Notes: generated from the sequence alone by a model not told the origin. 64,000 nucleotides of DNA from Mycobacterium sp. M26 (GCF_001494595.1 NZ_LN929908.1:984529-1048528); one strand, 5' to 3'; numbered from the stretch's first letter, positions 31,487 through 42,053 are shown. A program made the numbers and translations.

Positions 31487-34369
31487 TTACGGCTGCTGCT
31501 GATTCATGAGCAGGGCGCGCACCAGGGGTCGAGGCCCGGTCGGCCGGAGCATCGTGCTGGCCGGCCGCGGCCGTACCTGTTGCGGCCACCAGAACCAGCG
31601 ACCGAGCAGGGCGGCGATGGACGGGGTCATGAACGCGCGAACAATAAGGGTGTCGAACAACAGACCCAACCCGATGGTCGTCCCAACCTGGCCGATGCTG
31701 ATGAGATCGCTGACGAGCATCGACATCATGGTGAAGGCGAACACCAGACCCGCGTTCGTCACGACCTTGCCCGTGCCGCCCATCGCCCGGATGATTCCGG
31801 TATTGATCCCGGCGCCGATCTCCTCTTTCATCCGCGCGACCAACAACAGGTTGTAGTCGGACCCCACGGCCAACAGGATGATCACCGACATGACCAGTAC
31901 TGCCCAGTGAATTTGGATACCGAGCAGATATTGCCAGACGAAGACGGATAGGCCGAATGATGCGCCAAGCGAAATCAGCACTGTCCCAACGATGACCAGC
32001 GCCGCGATCAGGCTCCTGGTCATGATCAGCATGACGATGAAGATCAGGCAGATCGCCGCCACCACGGCGATCATCAGGTCGTATTCCGAGCCCTCGACGA
32101 TGTCTTTTGTTCCTGCCGCGGTGCCGGTGAGAAAGATCTGTGCGCCTTCGAGAGGGGTTCCCTTGAGGGCCTCCTCAGCCGCACTCTTGATCGCATCCAC
32201 TTGGGCCATGCCGGCGGGTGTCGATGGGTCGCCCTTCTGCGAAATCAGCATCTGAGATGCGGTGCCGTCGGGCGAGATGAAGATGTCCATCACCCGCTTG
32301 AAATCAGCGTTCTTGAACACCTCGGGTGGTATGTAGAACGAATCGTCGTTCTGGGCGGCGTCGAATGCCTTGCCCATCGCGGTCGAGTTATTGGTGCCAT
32401 CGTCCATCTGCCCGAAGACGCCCGACATGGTGCTGTGCATTGTCAGGAGCATGGTCCGCATGCTCTTCATGATCGTGAGCATTTCGGGGAACTGGGCGAC
32501 AAGCTGCGGCATCAGAGCATCAAGTTTGTCCAGTTCGTTGACCATTTCACCGAGCTTGTCGGTGAGGGCGCTGACGCCGTCAAGGGTGTCGAAGATGGAT
32601 CGGATCGAATAGCACAACGGAATGTTGTAGCAGTGCGGTTCCCAGTAGAAGTAGTTGCGAATGGGTCTCCAGAAATCTTCGAAATCCGCGATGTGGTCGC
32701 GCAATTCGTTGGTGATTTCCTGCATTTCATGCGTTTTGGTGACCATGTCATGGGTGGTGGCCACCAGTTGCTGCATGATCGCGAACATTCGCTCCATGAT
32801 GGTGATGGTCTCGCCGAGCATGTCCGCCTGCTTGAGCAGATCATCCATGCGCACTTTCTGGAATTGCATGAACTGCTGTTGACCGGCTTGCTGCATGCTG
32901 AGCAGGTAGGGGATCGTGGTGTGGGCGATCGGGGTGCCCTCGGGCCTGGTAACCGATTGCACCTTCGAGATGCCCGGCACCGCCAGTACAGCCTTGGCCA
33001 GCTTGTTGAGGATCAGGAAGTCCGCTGGATTGCGCAGATCGTGATCAGACTGGACCATCAGAATTTCCGGCGACTTCATGGCCGATGGCGGGAAATGCCG
33101 CTGCGCGGCCTCAAGACCGAGAGTGGCGGGGATGTTCCTCGGCAGATAGTCCTGGTCGTTGTAACTCGGTTTGAAGCCGGGAAGGGTCAACAACCCCACC
33201 AGCGCGACAGCTAGTGACGCCACGAGGATCGGGCCCGGCCAGCGCACAATCGCCGTTCCGACCCGTCGCCAGCCACGGACCTTCAATATCCGCTTCGGGT
33301 CGAACAGCCCGAATCGGCCACCGGCGGCCAGCAGGGCGGGGAAGAGCGTCGTGGCGACCGCGACGGCGACCACGATGCCGACCGCACACGGAACACCCAA
33401 GACCTTGAAGAACGGCAGCCGAGTGAAGCTCAGGCAGAGCACCGCTCCGGCGATTGTCAATCCGGAAGCCAGCACCACTTTGGCGACGCTGTGGTAGGCC
33501 GTGTAGTACGCAGATTGCCGATCTTCGCCGGCTTGGCGGGCCTCCTGATAGCGGCCGACGAAGAAGATGCCGTAATCGGTTCCGGCCGCGATCACCAATG
33601 ACACCAACAGGTTGACGGCAAACGTTGTCAGGCCGATGAGTCCGATATGGCCTAGGAAGGCGACGATCCCGCGGGCCACCTGCAACTCGATGCCGACCAC
33701 GAACAGCAGCAGAAAGACGGTGACGATCGAGCGGTAGACGAAGAGCAAGGTGACGCAGATGACCGCCACACTGACCGCGGTGACGAGCAGCACCGTGCTG
33801 TCGCCGCTTTTGGCCATATCGGCGACGATCGCAGCCGGCCCGGTGATGTAGGCCTTGACACCGGGCGGTGGCGGTGTCTGCGCCACGATGCGCTGGATGG
33901 CCACGATCGAATCGTTGGCCTGGGCCTCACCAGGGTTACCGGCTACCGATATCTGGGCGTACGCGGCTTTCCCGTCGGAGCTTTCCGCCGCGGCCCTGGT
34001 GAGTTCGTCTCCCCAGAAATTCTGGATGCGTTTTACGTGCGTGGAATCGGCTTCCATCTGCCGAATCAGCTGGTCGTAATAGTCGTGAGCTTCCTGGCCG
34101 AGGGGCTGTTGTCCCTCCAGGACGAGGAACGCCATACTGCCTTGATCGGTCTGCTTGAACGCCTCTGCGATGCGCTTCTGGGCAATGAAGGCGGGAGCGT
34201 CATCGGGATTCAGTGACACCGAATGCTCGGCAGAGACCTGCTCGAGGGTGGGCACTGTCAGGCCGAGCACGAAGACAAGCCCGATCCACGCCAAGATTAC
34301 GGGTATTGCGAAGCGGTGCAGTGTCCGCGCCACAAAAGGCTGGCGATTCTCCAGCTGGTGGTTGCTCAT
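31487..34369 (-). CDS. mmpL: MmpL lipid transporter (first of the tandem pair)
   Basis: The 960-residue paralogue of the downstream MmpL has the same plan: N-terminal TM in [38 protein letters not shown], a periplasmic helical hairpin with [13 protein letters not shown], and the C-terminal TM cluster with [17 protein letters not shown]. The ATG at 34369 overlaps the mmpS stop (ATGA), giving tight coupling. A pair of MmpL proteins with one MmpS is the arrangement of the glycopeptidolipid exporter MmpS4-MmpL4a-MmpL4b. By context it moves the Pfa-derived glycolipid or a precursor across the inner membrane. Confidence 0.93.
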   Translation of the reverse strand: MSNHQLENRQPFVARTLHRFAIPVILAWIGLVFVLGLTVPTLEQVSAEHSVSLNPDDAPAFIAQKRIAEAFKQTDQGSMAFLVLEGQQPLGQEAHDYYDQLIRQMEADSTHVKRIQNFWGDELTRAAAESSDGKAAYAQISVAGNPGEAQANDSIVAIQRIVAQTPPPPGVKAYITGPAAIVADMAKSGDSTVLLVTAVSVAVICVTLLFVYRSIVTVFLLLFVVGIELQVARGIVAFLGHIGLIGLTTFAVNLLVSLVIAAGTDYGIFFVGRYQEARQAGEDRQSAYYTAYHSVAKVVLASGLTIAGAVLCLSFTRLPFFKVLGVPCAVGIVVAVAVATTLFPALLAAGGRFGLFDPKRILKVRGWRRVGTAIVRWPGPILVASLAVALVGLLTLPGFKPSYNDQDYLPRNIPATLGLEAAQRHFPPSAMKSPEILMVQSDHDLRNPADFLILNKLAKAVLAVPGISKVQSVTRPEGTPIAHTTIPYLLSMQQAGQQQFMQFQKVRMDDLLKQADMLGETITIMERMFAIMQQLVATTHDMVTKTHEMQEITNELRDHIADFEDFWRPIRNYFYWEPHCYNIPLCYSIRSIFDTLDGVSALTDKLGEMVNELDKLDALMPQLVAQFPEMLTIMKSMRTMLLTMHSTMSGVFGQMDDGTNNSTAMGKAFDAAQNDDSFYIPPEVFKNADFKRVMDIFISPDGTASQMLISQKGDPSTPAGMAQVDAIKSAAEEALKGTPLEGAQIFLTGTAAGTKDIVEGSEYDLMIAVVAAICLIFIVMLIMTRSLIAALVIVGTVLISLGASFGLSVFVWQYLLGIQIHWAVLVMSVIILLAVGSDYNLLLVARMKEEIGAGINTGIIRAMGGTGKVVTNAGLVFAFTMMSMLVSDLISIGQVGTTIGLGLLFDTLIVRAFMTPSIAALLGRWFWWPQQVRPRPASTMLRPTGPRPLVRALLMNQQQP

Positions 34370-35022
34370 GCGGCCTTCAGCATGCACGACACAAAGGAAC
34401 TCACCTCGTGGTAAGTCACCTTCTCCGACTTCACTTCGTCGCCGACCAGAATGCGGCAACCGATGCTGTCGCTGTCACCCTGCGCGGCGACACTTCCGAT
34501 GCCTGCTGCACCCACCATCGGGAAGGAGAACGTCCACGGCAGATTCACACCTTGGATGAACTGCGGGTCGCCGTTCTCGTTGAAAAAGCTGATCTGCGCC
34601 ACCGTGCCAGGCGGGCCCCAGACTTCGTACTTCAGGTACTTGGGATTGATCGGCTTGGCAGTGTCGGTCCGCGTATCGCCATAGGTGACCTGCTTCTGCG
34701 AGCCGAAAATGCCGTGCAGGCGTGACACGGTGAAACCACCCGCTGCGATAACTGCCACCACGACGAGCGGAATCCATAACCGCCTCAGCAGACCGAACGC
34801 ACGGGCGCCTGCGCTGCGGCGGTTGCGAGGTCGACTGTCCCGGGGTGCCGGACCCGATGATTGACGACTCCGCCGACCAAATTTACGCGTGGAGCTAGGC
34901 AATTTGCTGGCATCCTCAGGGTTGGATGAGGTGAGGCCGGACTGGGGTGGCTCCACGTCAGGCAGGTCGCCCTCGACCACCGCATCCACCGTTTCCACCT
35001 TTCCACCGGTTCCGGTCGTCAC
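34366..35022 (-). CDS. mmpS: MmpS-family accessory protein with long N-terminal extension
   Basis: The protein has one TM ([20 protein letters not shown], residues about 82-101) followed by the MmpS beta-sandwich ([55 protein letters not shown] with conserved Cys, and a second Cys near the end). MmpS proteins help MmpL partners export lipids. From GTG 35022 the protein is 218 residues, against about 140-150 usual; the extra 80 residues are Pro/Ser/Arg-rich and cytoplasmic. A later GTG within the extension is possible. The stop overlaps the first mmpL. Confidence 0.85.
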   Translation of the reverse strand: MTTGTGGKVETVDAVVEGDLPDVEPPQSGLTSSNPEDASKLPSSTRKFGRRSRQSSGPAPRDSRPRNRRSAGARAFGLLRRLWIPLVVVAVIAAGGFTVSRLHGIFGSQKQVTYGDTRTDTAKPINPKYLKYEVWGPPGTVAQISFFNENGDPQFIQGVNLPWTFSFPMVGAAGIGSVAAQGDSDSIGCRILVGDEVKSEKVTYHEVSSFVSCMLKAA

Positions 35023-35467
35023 CGCGACGCCAGCCGGGTCCCACGTGCGACAACTGCCTGTGACGCGACGCCCACGCTACACATCCCGTGGTACGCGTCA
35101 CAGTGGAGGTCTCACACAGGTCACCGCCGACCAGCAGTGCTGAGCAGAACCCGACCCAATCGTTACGAGAGTTAACCATGCCGATGCCGCCCTGTGAACT
35201 GTTTCACAGGCTAACCAGTGGTACGAACGGCAGTCTCGGCGCTGCCCAGGAATGTGCCCGTCTGCTCGCACCCGTTGCCCCCGCTGGTGCCGAGTCTGGT
35301 TTTGCTACCTGTCGCGATCTTCGGCGAGTTCGTGACCAAGGCGGTGCGCCACACCGGTGGTCGTTGTCTCGGCGGGGTGGCCGTGCTGATGTGAAGTAAC
35401 GCACGCCTGGTGAAGGAACTCCACACTGATGACGGTCCAGCGTTGCCGGGGCGTAGTCGACCGTGCC
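35023..35467. promoter_or_regulatory. 445-base non-coding gap upstream of mmpS
   Basis: No convincing gene was found; the short frames here are Arg-rich shadows. The gap lies between a PapA-like gene and mmpS on the same strand and probably holds the promoter of the mmpS-mmpL-mmpL operon. It includes the inverted repeat at 35191-35210 and an AT-rich stretch (around 35158-35178). Confidence 0.5.
35191..35210. promoter_or_regulatory. 8-bp inverted repeat, operator or hairpin, upstream of mmpS
   Basis: CCTGTGAA (35191-35198) and TTCACAGG (35203-35210) are perfect inverted arms around CTGT. Its place about 170 bases before mmpS, close to an AT-rich patch, suits an operator for the transport operon. 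Confidence 0.4.
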
Positions 35468-36880
35468 TCAGTCGAGGAGTCCAGTGAGCCCGAAATCGCT
35501 CAGCGCTTGCTCGACGATGGCGTGCAATTCGGCTTTTGTGGTAACTGATCCCGGGTGATAGCCGCGGACATGCAGGCCGACCTTGTTCATCTCCACCGAG
35601 GTGCCGAAGTACAGGTTCAGTTGGCTGCCGATCCGGTTGAGCCAACGTCGCGTCATGTGCTGGCTTGTCCCGCGTGCAAACGCCGAATCGCTCGGCTGGC
35701 CGTCGGCACGGATTACCGCGGGGCCGGTGTCGCCGAGGTTCGAGCACACTGCCGGTTGTTCGGGATCGTTGAGGGCGTAGTCGATCAGCTTCCTCCACGC
35801 AGACTTCGGGGTGAAGGGTGTAAGTGCGACGAATTCCGTCGACTCGTCCTCCATCTCTTTCAGCGCCTTCAACCCGGCTTTTACGGCGGCACGCGCGCCG
35901 CTGAGGTCTGTGGTCAAGTTCGTAGGGGGAACGCTGAGGCGGGCAAAGGACACCGCGACGGCCCGCACATCACCTGGGGTGCGGTCGTTGACCAGCAGCA
36001 GCATCTTGATGTCGTCGGTATCGCCGTGCTGGCGCCCCATGAGCTCATCGATCCTCGCCGTCAGAGCTACGGCGAGCGTACTACCGCTTCCCCCGAGCGC
36101 TTCCGCGCGGGCATTCCACGCGTCCATGTCCATGCGAATCCAGATGCAGGGCACGGTGACGCGCTCGTCTCCGCTGACGGTGACCGGCGCTTCGGCTGCC
36201 AACGACCTTTCTGGCCTTGCCTTGTCTGATTGGCGACGCCGTGCCTCCTTCGTCGCTGCTACCAGGGCGCGCACAGCTGATGGGAGGGCACGCGCGGCGT
36301 CGGCGGCATCCTCGACCAGCGCGCGTAGTGGCGGACGTGCCCCTGGGGGCGGATACCCCTGACCAGTGGTGTCACCCATGCTTGCCAGCGCCACCCCGAC
36401 GACGGCGCCGATCCCGTCCACCACATAGTGCGAGATCACCAGGGTGGCGGCCGCAGTGCCGTCGGTGAATGAGACAACGGACAAGCGCCATCCTGGACCG
36501 TTCTCGGGATCGATAGGGAGTTGGGACCGTTCTTCAAGCCAGTCGGCCAGCTCGCTGCGAGCTCGCGGTGCTGCGGCGATATCGAGTGTGGTCGGTTGCT
36601 TGTCCCAGACCCAGCGGTAGCGGCCGAACGGAAGGGGTGACCGCTCGATGCGCCGACCCAGCAAACCGAAGGCAAGATCGTGGTGGAATCGCTTGAGGCC
36701 CACCAAGTCGATGGGGCGTTCATAGATCCAGGCGACCTGCATGACCTCGTTTTGGCCAGCTGCGCGATGGCCCGCGTAAAAGGCCTGGTCCATGATGTCT
36801 AGCCGGTTATCCACGGGCACATCACCGTTGGAGGCGGTATCGGCGTGCGATGAACGCACGCGACGTATCCCCACTGCCAC
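35468..36880 (-). CDS. PapA/condensation-like acyltransferase 1
   Basis: The 470-residue protein has the condensation/acyltransferase fold. The catalytic HxxxDG is in ISHYVVDGIGA (residues about 165-175); other blocks are GLLGRRIERSPLPFGRYRW, LLLVNDRTPGDVRAVAVSF and CSNLGDTGP. The DFGWG structural motif of classical PapA/NRPS C domains is not seen, so this is a divergent subfamily. PapA proteins transfer fatty or polyketide chains onto trehalose or other sugars and diols. A GTG start behind GGAGGC (8 bases) decides the N-terminus. A close paralogue lies directly upstream on the same strand. The likely role is acylation of the cluster product. Confidence 0.8.
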   Translation of the reverse strand: MAVGIRRVRSSHADTASNGDVPVDNRLDIMDQAFYAGHRAAGQNEVMQVAWIYERPIDLVGLKRFHHDLAFGLLGRRIERSPLPFGRYRWVWDKQPTTLDIAAAPRARSELADWLEERSQLPIDPENGPGWRLSVVSFTDGTAAATLVISHYVVDGIGAVVGVALASMGDTTGQGYPPPGARPPLRALVEDAADAARALPSAVRALVAATKEARRRQSDKARPERSLAAEAPVTVSGDERVTVPCIWIRMDMDAWNARAEALGGSGSTLAVALTARIDELMGRQHGDTDDIKMLLLVNDRTPGDVRAVAVSFARLSVPPTNLTTDLSGARAAVKAGLKALKEMEDESTEFVALTPFTPKSAWRKLIDYALNDPEQPAVCSNLGDTGPAVIRADGQPSDSAFARGTSQHMTRRWLNRIGSQLNLYFGTSVEMNKVGLHVRGYHPGSVTTKAELHAIVEQALSDFGLTGLLD

Positions 36881-37147
36881 TGATCAGCCTCCGATGAGAC
36901 AGGGTTCGTCCGTGCCGCCGGGTGGACACGCGCTCGCACCAGCCGGCGCGGCGTCGCAGCGGAACGGTCTGGGCCCGGGCGGGCTAGAACCGATTCACCA
37001 CGAGAGAGTAGCCGAACTCCATCCGCGATTCGGGCGAGACTGGCTGCACTCAGGTGTCTTGTCGGCAGCGTTGTCGGTGTGCTCCCGCCGCTGCCAAGCA
37101 CGCGGGCCCGGTACTCGGCCAGACACAACCGGCGCGCTTCCAGTCGC
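36881..37147. other. Spacer between the two PapA-like genes
   Basis: These 267 bases hold no supported gene. They contain the GGAGGC ribosome site of the downstream acyltransferase. No terminator hairpin was identified by eye. Confidence 0.4.
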
Positions 37148-38557
37148 TCAATCAATCTGGCCAAGCAGGCCGAACTCCGCCAAGGTTCGTTCGACATGCC
37201 CGCGCAACTCGGATCTGTTCGTCGCCGTGTTGGGTTGATAGCCGCTGATGTAGATACCCACTCTGTCGATCTCGACTGAGGTGCCGTAAAAGAGATGAAG
37301 CTGGCTGCCGATCCGCTCGAGCCATCGCGCTGAGAGGTGCTGGCTCGCTCCGCGGGCGAAGACGTCGTCGCATAGCGTCCCGTCGGGACGTATTGCTGCA
37401 GAGCCAGTGTCTCCGAGGTTGGAACAGACTGCCGGGTGTTCCGGATCGCTGAGCGCCGACTCAATCATCAGCCGCCACGCTCGCTTCGGCGTGAACGGCG
37501 CCAAGGCAGCGAGTTGCGCTGAATGATCCGGCGTCCCCCTATGAGCTGTGACCGCGTATTTGATCGAGTTGCGGGCTTGACGGAGGTCCTCCGTGACGCC
37601 TGATGGGTTGATATAGGCCCGTACAAACGACACCGCGATCGCGCGCACGTCGTTTTCGGTGCGGTCGTTCACCACCAATAGCACCGGCACGCCGACGGCG
37701 TCGCTATGGCAGCGGCCCATGTGCATATCGAGCCTTGCAGTGAATGCGGCCGCAAGAGTGCTGGCCGTTCCGCCGAGAGCCTCTGCGCGTGCGACCCATT
37801 CTCCGAGATTAAGTCGGATCCAAACACTGGGCATAGTGACGGAGACGTCCGCTTCGCTGCCCAACTCCGCGATGGGCCGGGCTGCTTTGGCCCGGGCGGC
37901 GTCCTCCACTCGACTTCGCGCTCCTTTTACCGCGAGCGTCATGGCTCGGATTATTGCCAGGCCGTCACGCAAGGATGCGGTGGTGTCTTCGGCCAAAGCC
38001 CGCAACCGATTTCGCGATCGCTGTGGTGGGTAGCCGAGGTCGCGGGGCAGTCCGAGGATGGCCTCTGTGACGGCAATGGCACCGCCGATACCGTCGATTA
38101 CGTAGTGGGATAGCACCAGGCTGATCGCAGTGCCGCCGTTGGTTAGTGGGAGTACGCTCAGGCGCCAGCCAGGTCCCAACTCCGGATCGACCGGTACCTG
38201 CGTGCACTCGTCGAACCAGTCGACGAGCTCAGCGCGTGTGCGTGCACGGGTGGCAATCTCGATCTGCGCCGGTTGGGGATCGGTAACCCAGCGGTGCCGA
38301 CCGAACGGTAGCGGTGAGCGCTCGATGAGCCGGCCCAACAACCCGTAGCCCAAGTTGTCGTGGAAGCGTTTCAGTTCGTCGGGGTCAACGGCACGGTCAT
38401 AGAGCCATCCGACCTGCATGACCTCGCGTTGACCGGCTGCGCGATGTCCCTCGAAGAAGGCTTGGTCCAGCAGCGCGAGTCGATTGTCAGGTGTCTTGGC
38501 GTCTGGGGATTCGTGACGTCTTGGGGATACGCGGGCATGGCGTATCCGTTCTGTCAC
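37148..38557 (-). CDS. PapA/condensation-like acyltransferase 2
   Basis: The 469-residue paralogue of the downstream acyltransferase shares NRLALLDQAFFEGHRAAGQ, GLLGRLIERSPLPFGRHRW, the catalytic LSHYVIDGIGG, VNDRTENDVRAIAVSF and CSNLGDTGS. The GTG start at 38557 is preceded by GGGAGG at 8 bases; the same GGAGGCTnnTCA-GTG context occurs at the paralogue, showing duplication that included the ribosome site. A longer frame from 38605 is less likely. It probably acylates the same glycolipid at another position, or with another chain. It is divergent from a glycosyltransferase gene. Confidence 0.8.
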   Translation of the reverse strand: MTERIRHARVSPRRHESPDAKTPDNRLALLDQAFFEGHRAAGQREVMQVGWLYDRAVDPDELKRFHDNLGYGLLGRLIERSPLPFGRHRWVTDPQPAQIEIATRARTRAELVDWFDECTQVPVDPELGPGWRLSVLPLTNGGTAISLVLSHYVIDGIGGAIAVTEAILGLPRDLGYPPQRSRNRLRALAEDTTASLRDGLAIIRAMTLAVKGARSRVEDAARAKAARPIAELGSEADVSVTMPSVWIRLNLGEWVARAEALGGTASTLAAAFTARLDMHMGRCHSDAVGVPVLLVVNDRTENDVRAIAVSFVRAYINPSGVTEDLRQARNSIKYAVTAHRGTPDHSAQLAALAPFTPKRAWRLMIESALSDPEHPAVCSNLGDTGSAAIRPDGTLCDDVFARGASQHLSARWLERIGSQLHLFYGTSVEIDRVGIYISGYQPNTATNRSELRGHVERTLAEFGLLGQID

Positions 38558-38838
38558 TGAATAGCCTCCCCGAAAAGGGTTCGCCCGTGCCGACCGGAGG
38601 CTCACAGGATCATGTGCGTCGCCACGGGATTGAACCAGTTAATCGCTCAGCGTAATCGAATGCGACGCCAGCCCGAGGAACTATGGACTTTGAAGCCGAG
38701 CTGGCCGAGACTTCGTGATTTCGGTTCGACATGCAAAGCGCCGGGCTAGGCTCCGGTGCGGCTGAGCGGCGGGGTTCGGTGCGACCTGCCGCCGAGTGGG
38801 CTCGTCTGAAGTCAACAGTCAGGAGCTACGAACACGCG
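38558..38838. promoter_or_regulatory. Divergent promoter region, PapA-like 2 / glycosyltransferase 1
   Basis: This 281-base region lies between divergent genes and must carry both promoters. CAGGAG at about 38819-38824 is the probable ribosome site of the right-hand gene. Otherwise nothing specific was seen. Confidence 0.4.
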
Positions 38839-40104
38839 ATGGAAGCTGTGCTTGCCTTTTATGGAACCCGAGGTGACGTCGAGCCGGGTATTGCGCTCGG
38901 TCGTGAGCTGATGCGCCGGGGTCATCAGGTGACGATGGCGGTGCCACCCGATCTCATCGCGTCAGCGGAGTCCGTCGGCCTCACTGCGGTGCCCTACGGC
39001 CCGGACACCCAGGCTTGGTTGGAGGACACCCGGGACTTCTGGGCCTACTTCTTCCGCAACTTCTGGCGGGTGCGCGAGGTGAAGAAGCACTTCCAGGAAT
39101 CGCGAGAACCCGGCGCCCGGGCGTGGGCCGAGATGAGCACGATGCTCGCGGCGCTGACTAAGGACTCCGACGTGATCATCACCGGGGTCAGCTACGAGGA
39201 ACTCGCGGTGAATGTCGCTGAGTATCACGACATCCCGTTGGCCACGTTGCTGTGGTTCCCGATCCGGGTCAACGGGCATCTCGTGCCGAAACTGCCCGCG
39301 CCAGTGACGCGCGCGGCGATGAAAGCCTACGAGTGGCTGGTGTGGCTGGGGCTGAAGAAGGTCGAGGACGCCCAACGGCGGGAGTTGGGCCTGGTGCCCA
39401 TCCGGGGGCCGGTGTCGCGCCGGATCGCCGAGCGCCGTGCGTTGGAGATTCAGGCCTACGACGACGTCTGCTTCCCCGGGTTGGCCGAGGAATGGGCGGG
39501 TTGGGGCGAGCAGCGGCCGTTCGTGGGCACCCTCACCCTGGAGCTGGCGACCGCTGCCGATCAGGACGTCGCATCGTGGATCGCTGCCGGGACCCCGCCG
39601 ATCTGCTTCGGCTTCGGCAGCATCCCCGTGGAGTCACCGGCGGAGATGGTCGCCATGATCGCGTCGGTCTGCGACCAGCTCGGCGAGCGCGCGCTGCTGT
39701 GTGCGGGCTGGAGCGATTTCAGCAATGTCCCGCAGTTCGACCACGTCAAGGTAGTCGGTGCGGTGAATTACGCGACGATCTTCCCGGCCTGCCGCGCCGT
39801 TGTGCATCACGGCGGTGCCGGGACGACGGCCGCCAGCCTGCGGGCCGGCGTTCCCACGCTGATCCTGTGGATGGCCGACGTCCAGGTGATCTGGGGCGAG
39901 GCGATCAAGCGGCTCAAGGTCGGCACGGCTCGGCGCTTCTCGACCGCCAACGAGAAGACGATGTTGGCCGATCTGCGCACGATCCTGGCACCGGACTACG
40001 CCGTGCGTGCTCGGGCGATCGCCTCGCGGATGAACACGCCATCGGACAGTGTCATGGCGGCCGCCGACCGCGTCGAGAAGTTCGCCGCCGGCAGAGTTGG
40101 CTAA
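38839..40104 (+). CDS. GT1-family glycosyltransferase 1 (Gtf/Rtf-like)
   Basis: The 421-residue GT-B enzyme has the N-terminal FYGTRGDVEPGIALGRELMRRGH acceptor-side motif (residues about 6-28) and the C-terminal nucleotide-sugar motif VVHHGGAGTTAASLRAGVP (about 325-345), as in mycobacterial Gtf enzymes that add deoxysugars to glycopeptidolipids. With rml genes in the cluster, dTDP-L-rhamnose or 6-deoxytalose is a likely donor. The ATG at 38839 was chosen because the fold begins right there. Two paralogues lie at 53.6 and 57.6 kb. It heads a run glycosyltransferase, methyltransferase, oxidoreductase. Confidence 0.9.
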   Translation: MEAVLAFYGTRGDVEPGIALGRELMRRGHQVTMAVPPDLIASAESVGLTAVPYGPDTQAWLEDTRDFWAYFFRNFWRVREVKKHFQESREPGARAWAEMSTMLAALTKDSDVIITGVSYEELAVNVAEYHDIPLATLLWFPIRVNGHLVPKLPAPVTRAAMKAYEWLVWLGLKKVEDAQRRELGLVPIRGPVSRRIAERRALEIQAYDDVCFPGLAEEWAGWGEQRPFVGTLTLELATAADQDVASWIAAGTPPICFGFGSIPVESPAEMVAMIASVCDQLGERALLCAGWSDFSNVPQFDHVKVVGAVNYATIFPACRAVVHHGGAGTTAASLRAGVPTLILWMADVQVIWGEAIKRLKVGTARRFSTANEKTMLADLRTILAPDYAVRARAIASRMNTPSDSVMAAADRVEKFAAGRVG

Positions 40105-40196
40105 CAACAGCGTCAAATCTTCGAAAACTCTTAAACAGGTGTCCAGTCGGCTCTACACTCAGCGCCGACACGCTGGCATGTGAGACAGGAACCGTC

Positions 40197-41009
40197 TTGA
40201 CCATCACCCAACCCGATGTTCGCTCTCTGTACCTTGACCTGCTCCGACGTAATCTGACCAGGTACGGAATGGCCGAGCGGATTCCTTCGGAGTGGCCGCT
40301 GCGGCGACGTCTGCTGCTCAAGACCGTCAACAACATCCTGCCCCGGCTGTCGGGCTCTGACGCCCGTGGCCGTAACCAGCGTGAGCTGGGTCTGGACTGG
40401 CCGGCCGAGGCCGAGACCATGATCGGGATGAAGCGCCTGACGAATCTGCAGGAAGCCGTCGAAACCGTCATCAAGGAAGAGATCCCCGGCGATCTCATCG
40501 AGTGCGGGGTCTGGCGCGGGGGTGCCTGCATCCTCATGCGTGCGGTGCTAGCCGCCTACGGGGACCACACCCGTTCGGTCTGGCTGGCCGACTCGTTCCA
40601 GGGCGTGCCTAAGTCGGATACCGAGAACTACAAGGCGGACAAGGGCATCCGTGCGGAGTTCGCCGCCGGAATTCTTGGTGTCTCCGAAGCTGAGGTCCGG
40701 GCCAACTTCGAGCGCTACGGACTGCTCGACGATCAGGTGCGCTTCCTGCCCGGCTGGTTCAAGGACACGTTGGCTGATGCGCCGATCGAGACCATCTCGG
40801 TGCTGCGCCTCGACGGCGATCTCTACGAATCCACCATCCAGGGCCTGGATGCGCTCTACCCGCGGCTGTCGCCGGGCGGGTTCTGCATCGTGGACGACTA
40901 CCTGGCAGTGAAGGCGTGCGAGCAGGCGGTAACCGACTACCGGACCAAGCACGGGATCACCGCCGAGATCGTCAACATCGACGGCACCGGCGTCTACTGG
41001 CGCAAGTAG
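40197..41009 (+). CDS. TylF/MycF-type sugar O-methyltransferase
   Basis: The 270-residue SAM- and metal-dependent methyltransferase has DLIECGVWRGGACILMRA (SAM site, residues about 98-115), VWLADSFQGVP, LRLDGDLYEST with metal-binding aspartates and FCIVDDYLAVKACEQAV. The family includes macrocin O-methyltransferase and the mycobacterial Rmt enzymes that methylate rhamnose in glycopeptidolipids. The TTG start at 40197 lies 8 bases after ACAGGA and gives the family-typical N-terminus. It follows a glycosyltransferase, suiting O-methylation of the transferred deoxysugar. Confidence 0.88.
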   Translation: MTITQPDVRSLYLDLLRRNLTRYGMAERIPSEWPLRRRLLLKTVNNILPRLSGSDARGRNQRELGLDWPAEAETMIGMKRLTNLQEAVETVIKEEIPGDLIECGVWRGGACILMRAVLAAYGDHTRSVWLADSFQGVPKSDTENYKADKGIRAEFAAGILGVSEAEVRANFERYGLLDDQVRFLPGWFKDTLADAPIETISVLRLDGDLYESTIQGLDALYPRLSPGGFCIVDDYLAVKACEQAVTDYRTKHGITAEIVNIDGTGVYWRK

Positions 41010-41048
41010 CCGACGGCTCGAGAGGCGGGATCGGCAACTAGCGATCAC

Positions 41049-42053
41049 ATGGCTGAGGATGGTGCGCCGGTCCGGATCGGCATCCTGGGTGCGGCGCATA
41101 TCGCGCCCGCGGTGGTGATCAAACCCGCCAAGGGCCGTTCTGACGTCGTGGTCGCCGCTGTGGCGGCCCGCGATGTCTCACGAGCGCGGGAGTTCGCGAC
41201 CAAGCACGGCATCGCACGCGTCCACGACACCTACGAGGATCTGCTCGACGATCCCGACGTGGATGCCGTCTACAACCCGTTGCCGAATGCACTGCACGGC
41301 AAGTGGATTCGAGCCGCACTGGCCGCGGGCAAGCATGTGTTGTGCGAGAAGCCGCTGACCGCCAACGCCGAGGAGGCACGCGAGATCGCCGAGCTGACCA
41401 GCGCATCGGGCCGGGTGGTGATGGAGGGGCTGTACTACCGTTATCTCCCCTTCGCGGTGCGAGTCCATGCGATCATCGACTCGGGCGAGTTGGGCACCTT
41501 GCAGCGGATCGAGGCGGCCAATTGCTTTTGGCTGCCGAAGTTCTCCAATGTGCGTTACGACTACTCCATGGGTGGTGGATCCCTGATGGATCTGGGGATC
41601 TACATCGTCGACCTGGTCCGCACCTTCGGTGGATCAACGCCGGAAGTCGTCTCCGCCGAGGCTCAATTGCGTAGTCCCGAAGTGGACCGTGCCATGACAG
41701 CCGAGTTGCGGTTCTCCGACGGGCTCACCGGCCGTCTGCGCTCGTCGTTGTGGTCAAAGGACCTGCCGCACTTCAGCGCCAGGATCGTCGGCGATCGCGG
41801 GGAGTTGCGGCTGCATCCGCTGGCGCCGTTTCAGCACTTCACGGTTCGAACGAGCGAGGGTAAGCGGGTGGAGCGTTTCAGGCTGCGCGGCCTCTACGGC
41901 GATCAGCTCGCCGCCTTCGTCGCCGCGGTGTCGGGCGGCGAACCCGTCAAGACGACGCCGGCCGCGGCAGTCGAGAACATGACCGTGATCGACGCGATCT
42001 ATCGGGCAGCTGGCCTGTCGGCGAGAAAGCCTGCGTCAACCCAGATCCCTTGA
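41049..42053 (+). CDS. Gfo/Idh/MocA-family oxidoreductase 1
   Basis: The 334-residue NAD(P)-dependent dehydrogenase has the Rossmann loop RIGILGAAHIAPA, CEKPLTANAEEA with the family lysine (EKP), then LYYRYLP where active members usually have HYRYHP, and MGGGSLMDLGIYIVDLVRTFGG. Relatives oxidise or reduce sugar hydroxyls, inositols or cyclic diols. It is one of three neighbouring paralogues, probably sugar-modifying. The gene follows the methyltransferase by 39 bases and its end overlaps the convergent hydrolase by 18 bases. Confidence 0.87.
   Translation: MAEDGAPVRIGILGAAHIAPAVVIKPAKGRSDVVVAAVAARDVSRAREFATKHGIARVHDTYEDLLDDPDVDAVYNPLPNALHGKWIRAALAAGKHVLCEKPLTANAEEAREIAELTSASGRVVMEGLYYRYLPFAVRVHAIIDSGELGTLQRIEAANCFWLPKFSNVRYDYSMGGGSLMDLGIYIVDLVRTFGGSTPEVVSAEAQLRSPEVDRAMTAELRFSDGLTGRLRSSLWSKDLPHFSARIVGDRGELRLHPLAPFQHFTVRTSEGKRVERFRLRGLYGDQLAAFVAAVSGGEPVKTTPAAAVENMTVIDAIYRAAGLSARKPASTQIP

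Noticed and set aside
35088..35404. Short frames on both strands in the mmpS upstream gap
   Set aside because: They have no ribosome site, Arg/Pro-rich shadow composition, and no motif.
39252..40196. Long 5' extension of the TylF methyltransferase frame
   Set aside because: It overlaps glycosyltransferase 1 in another frame and reads as Arg/Gly-rich nonsense; TTG 40197 with a ribosome site is the real start.
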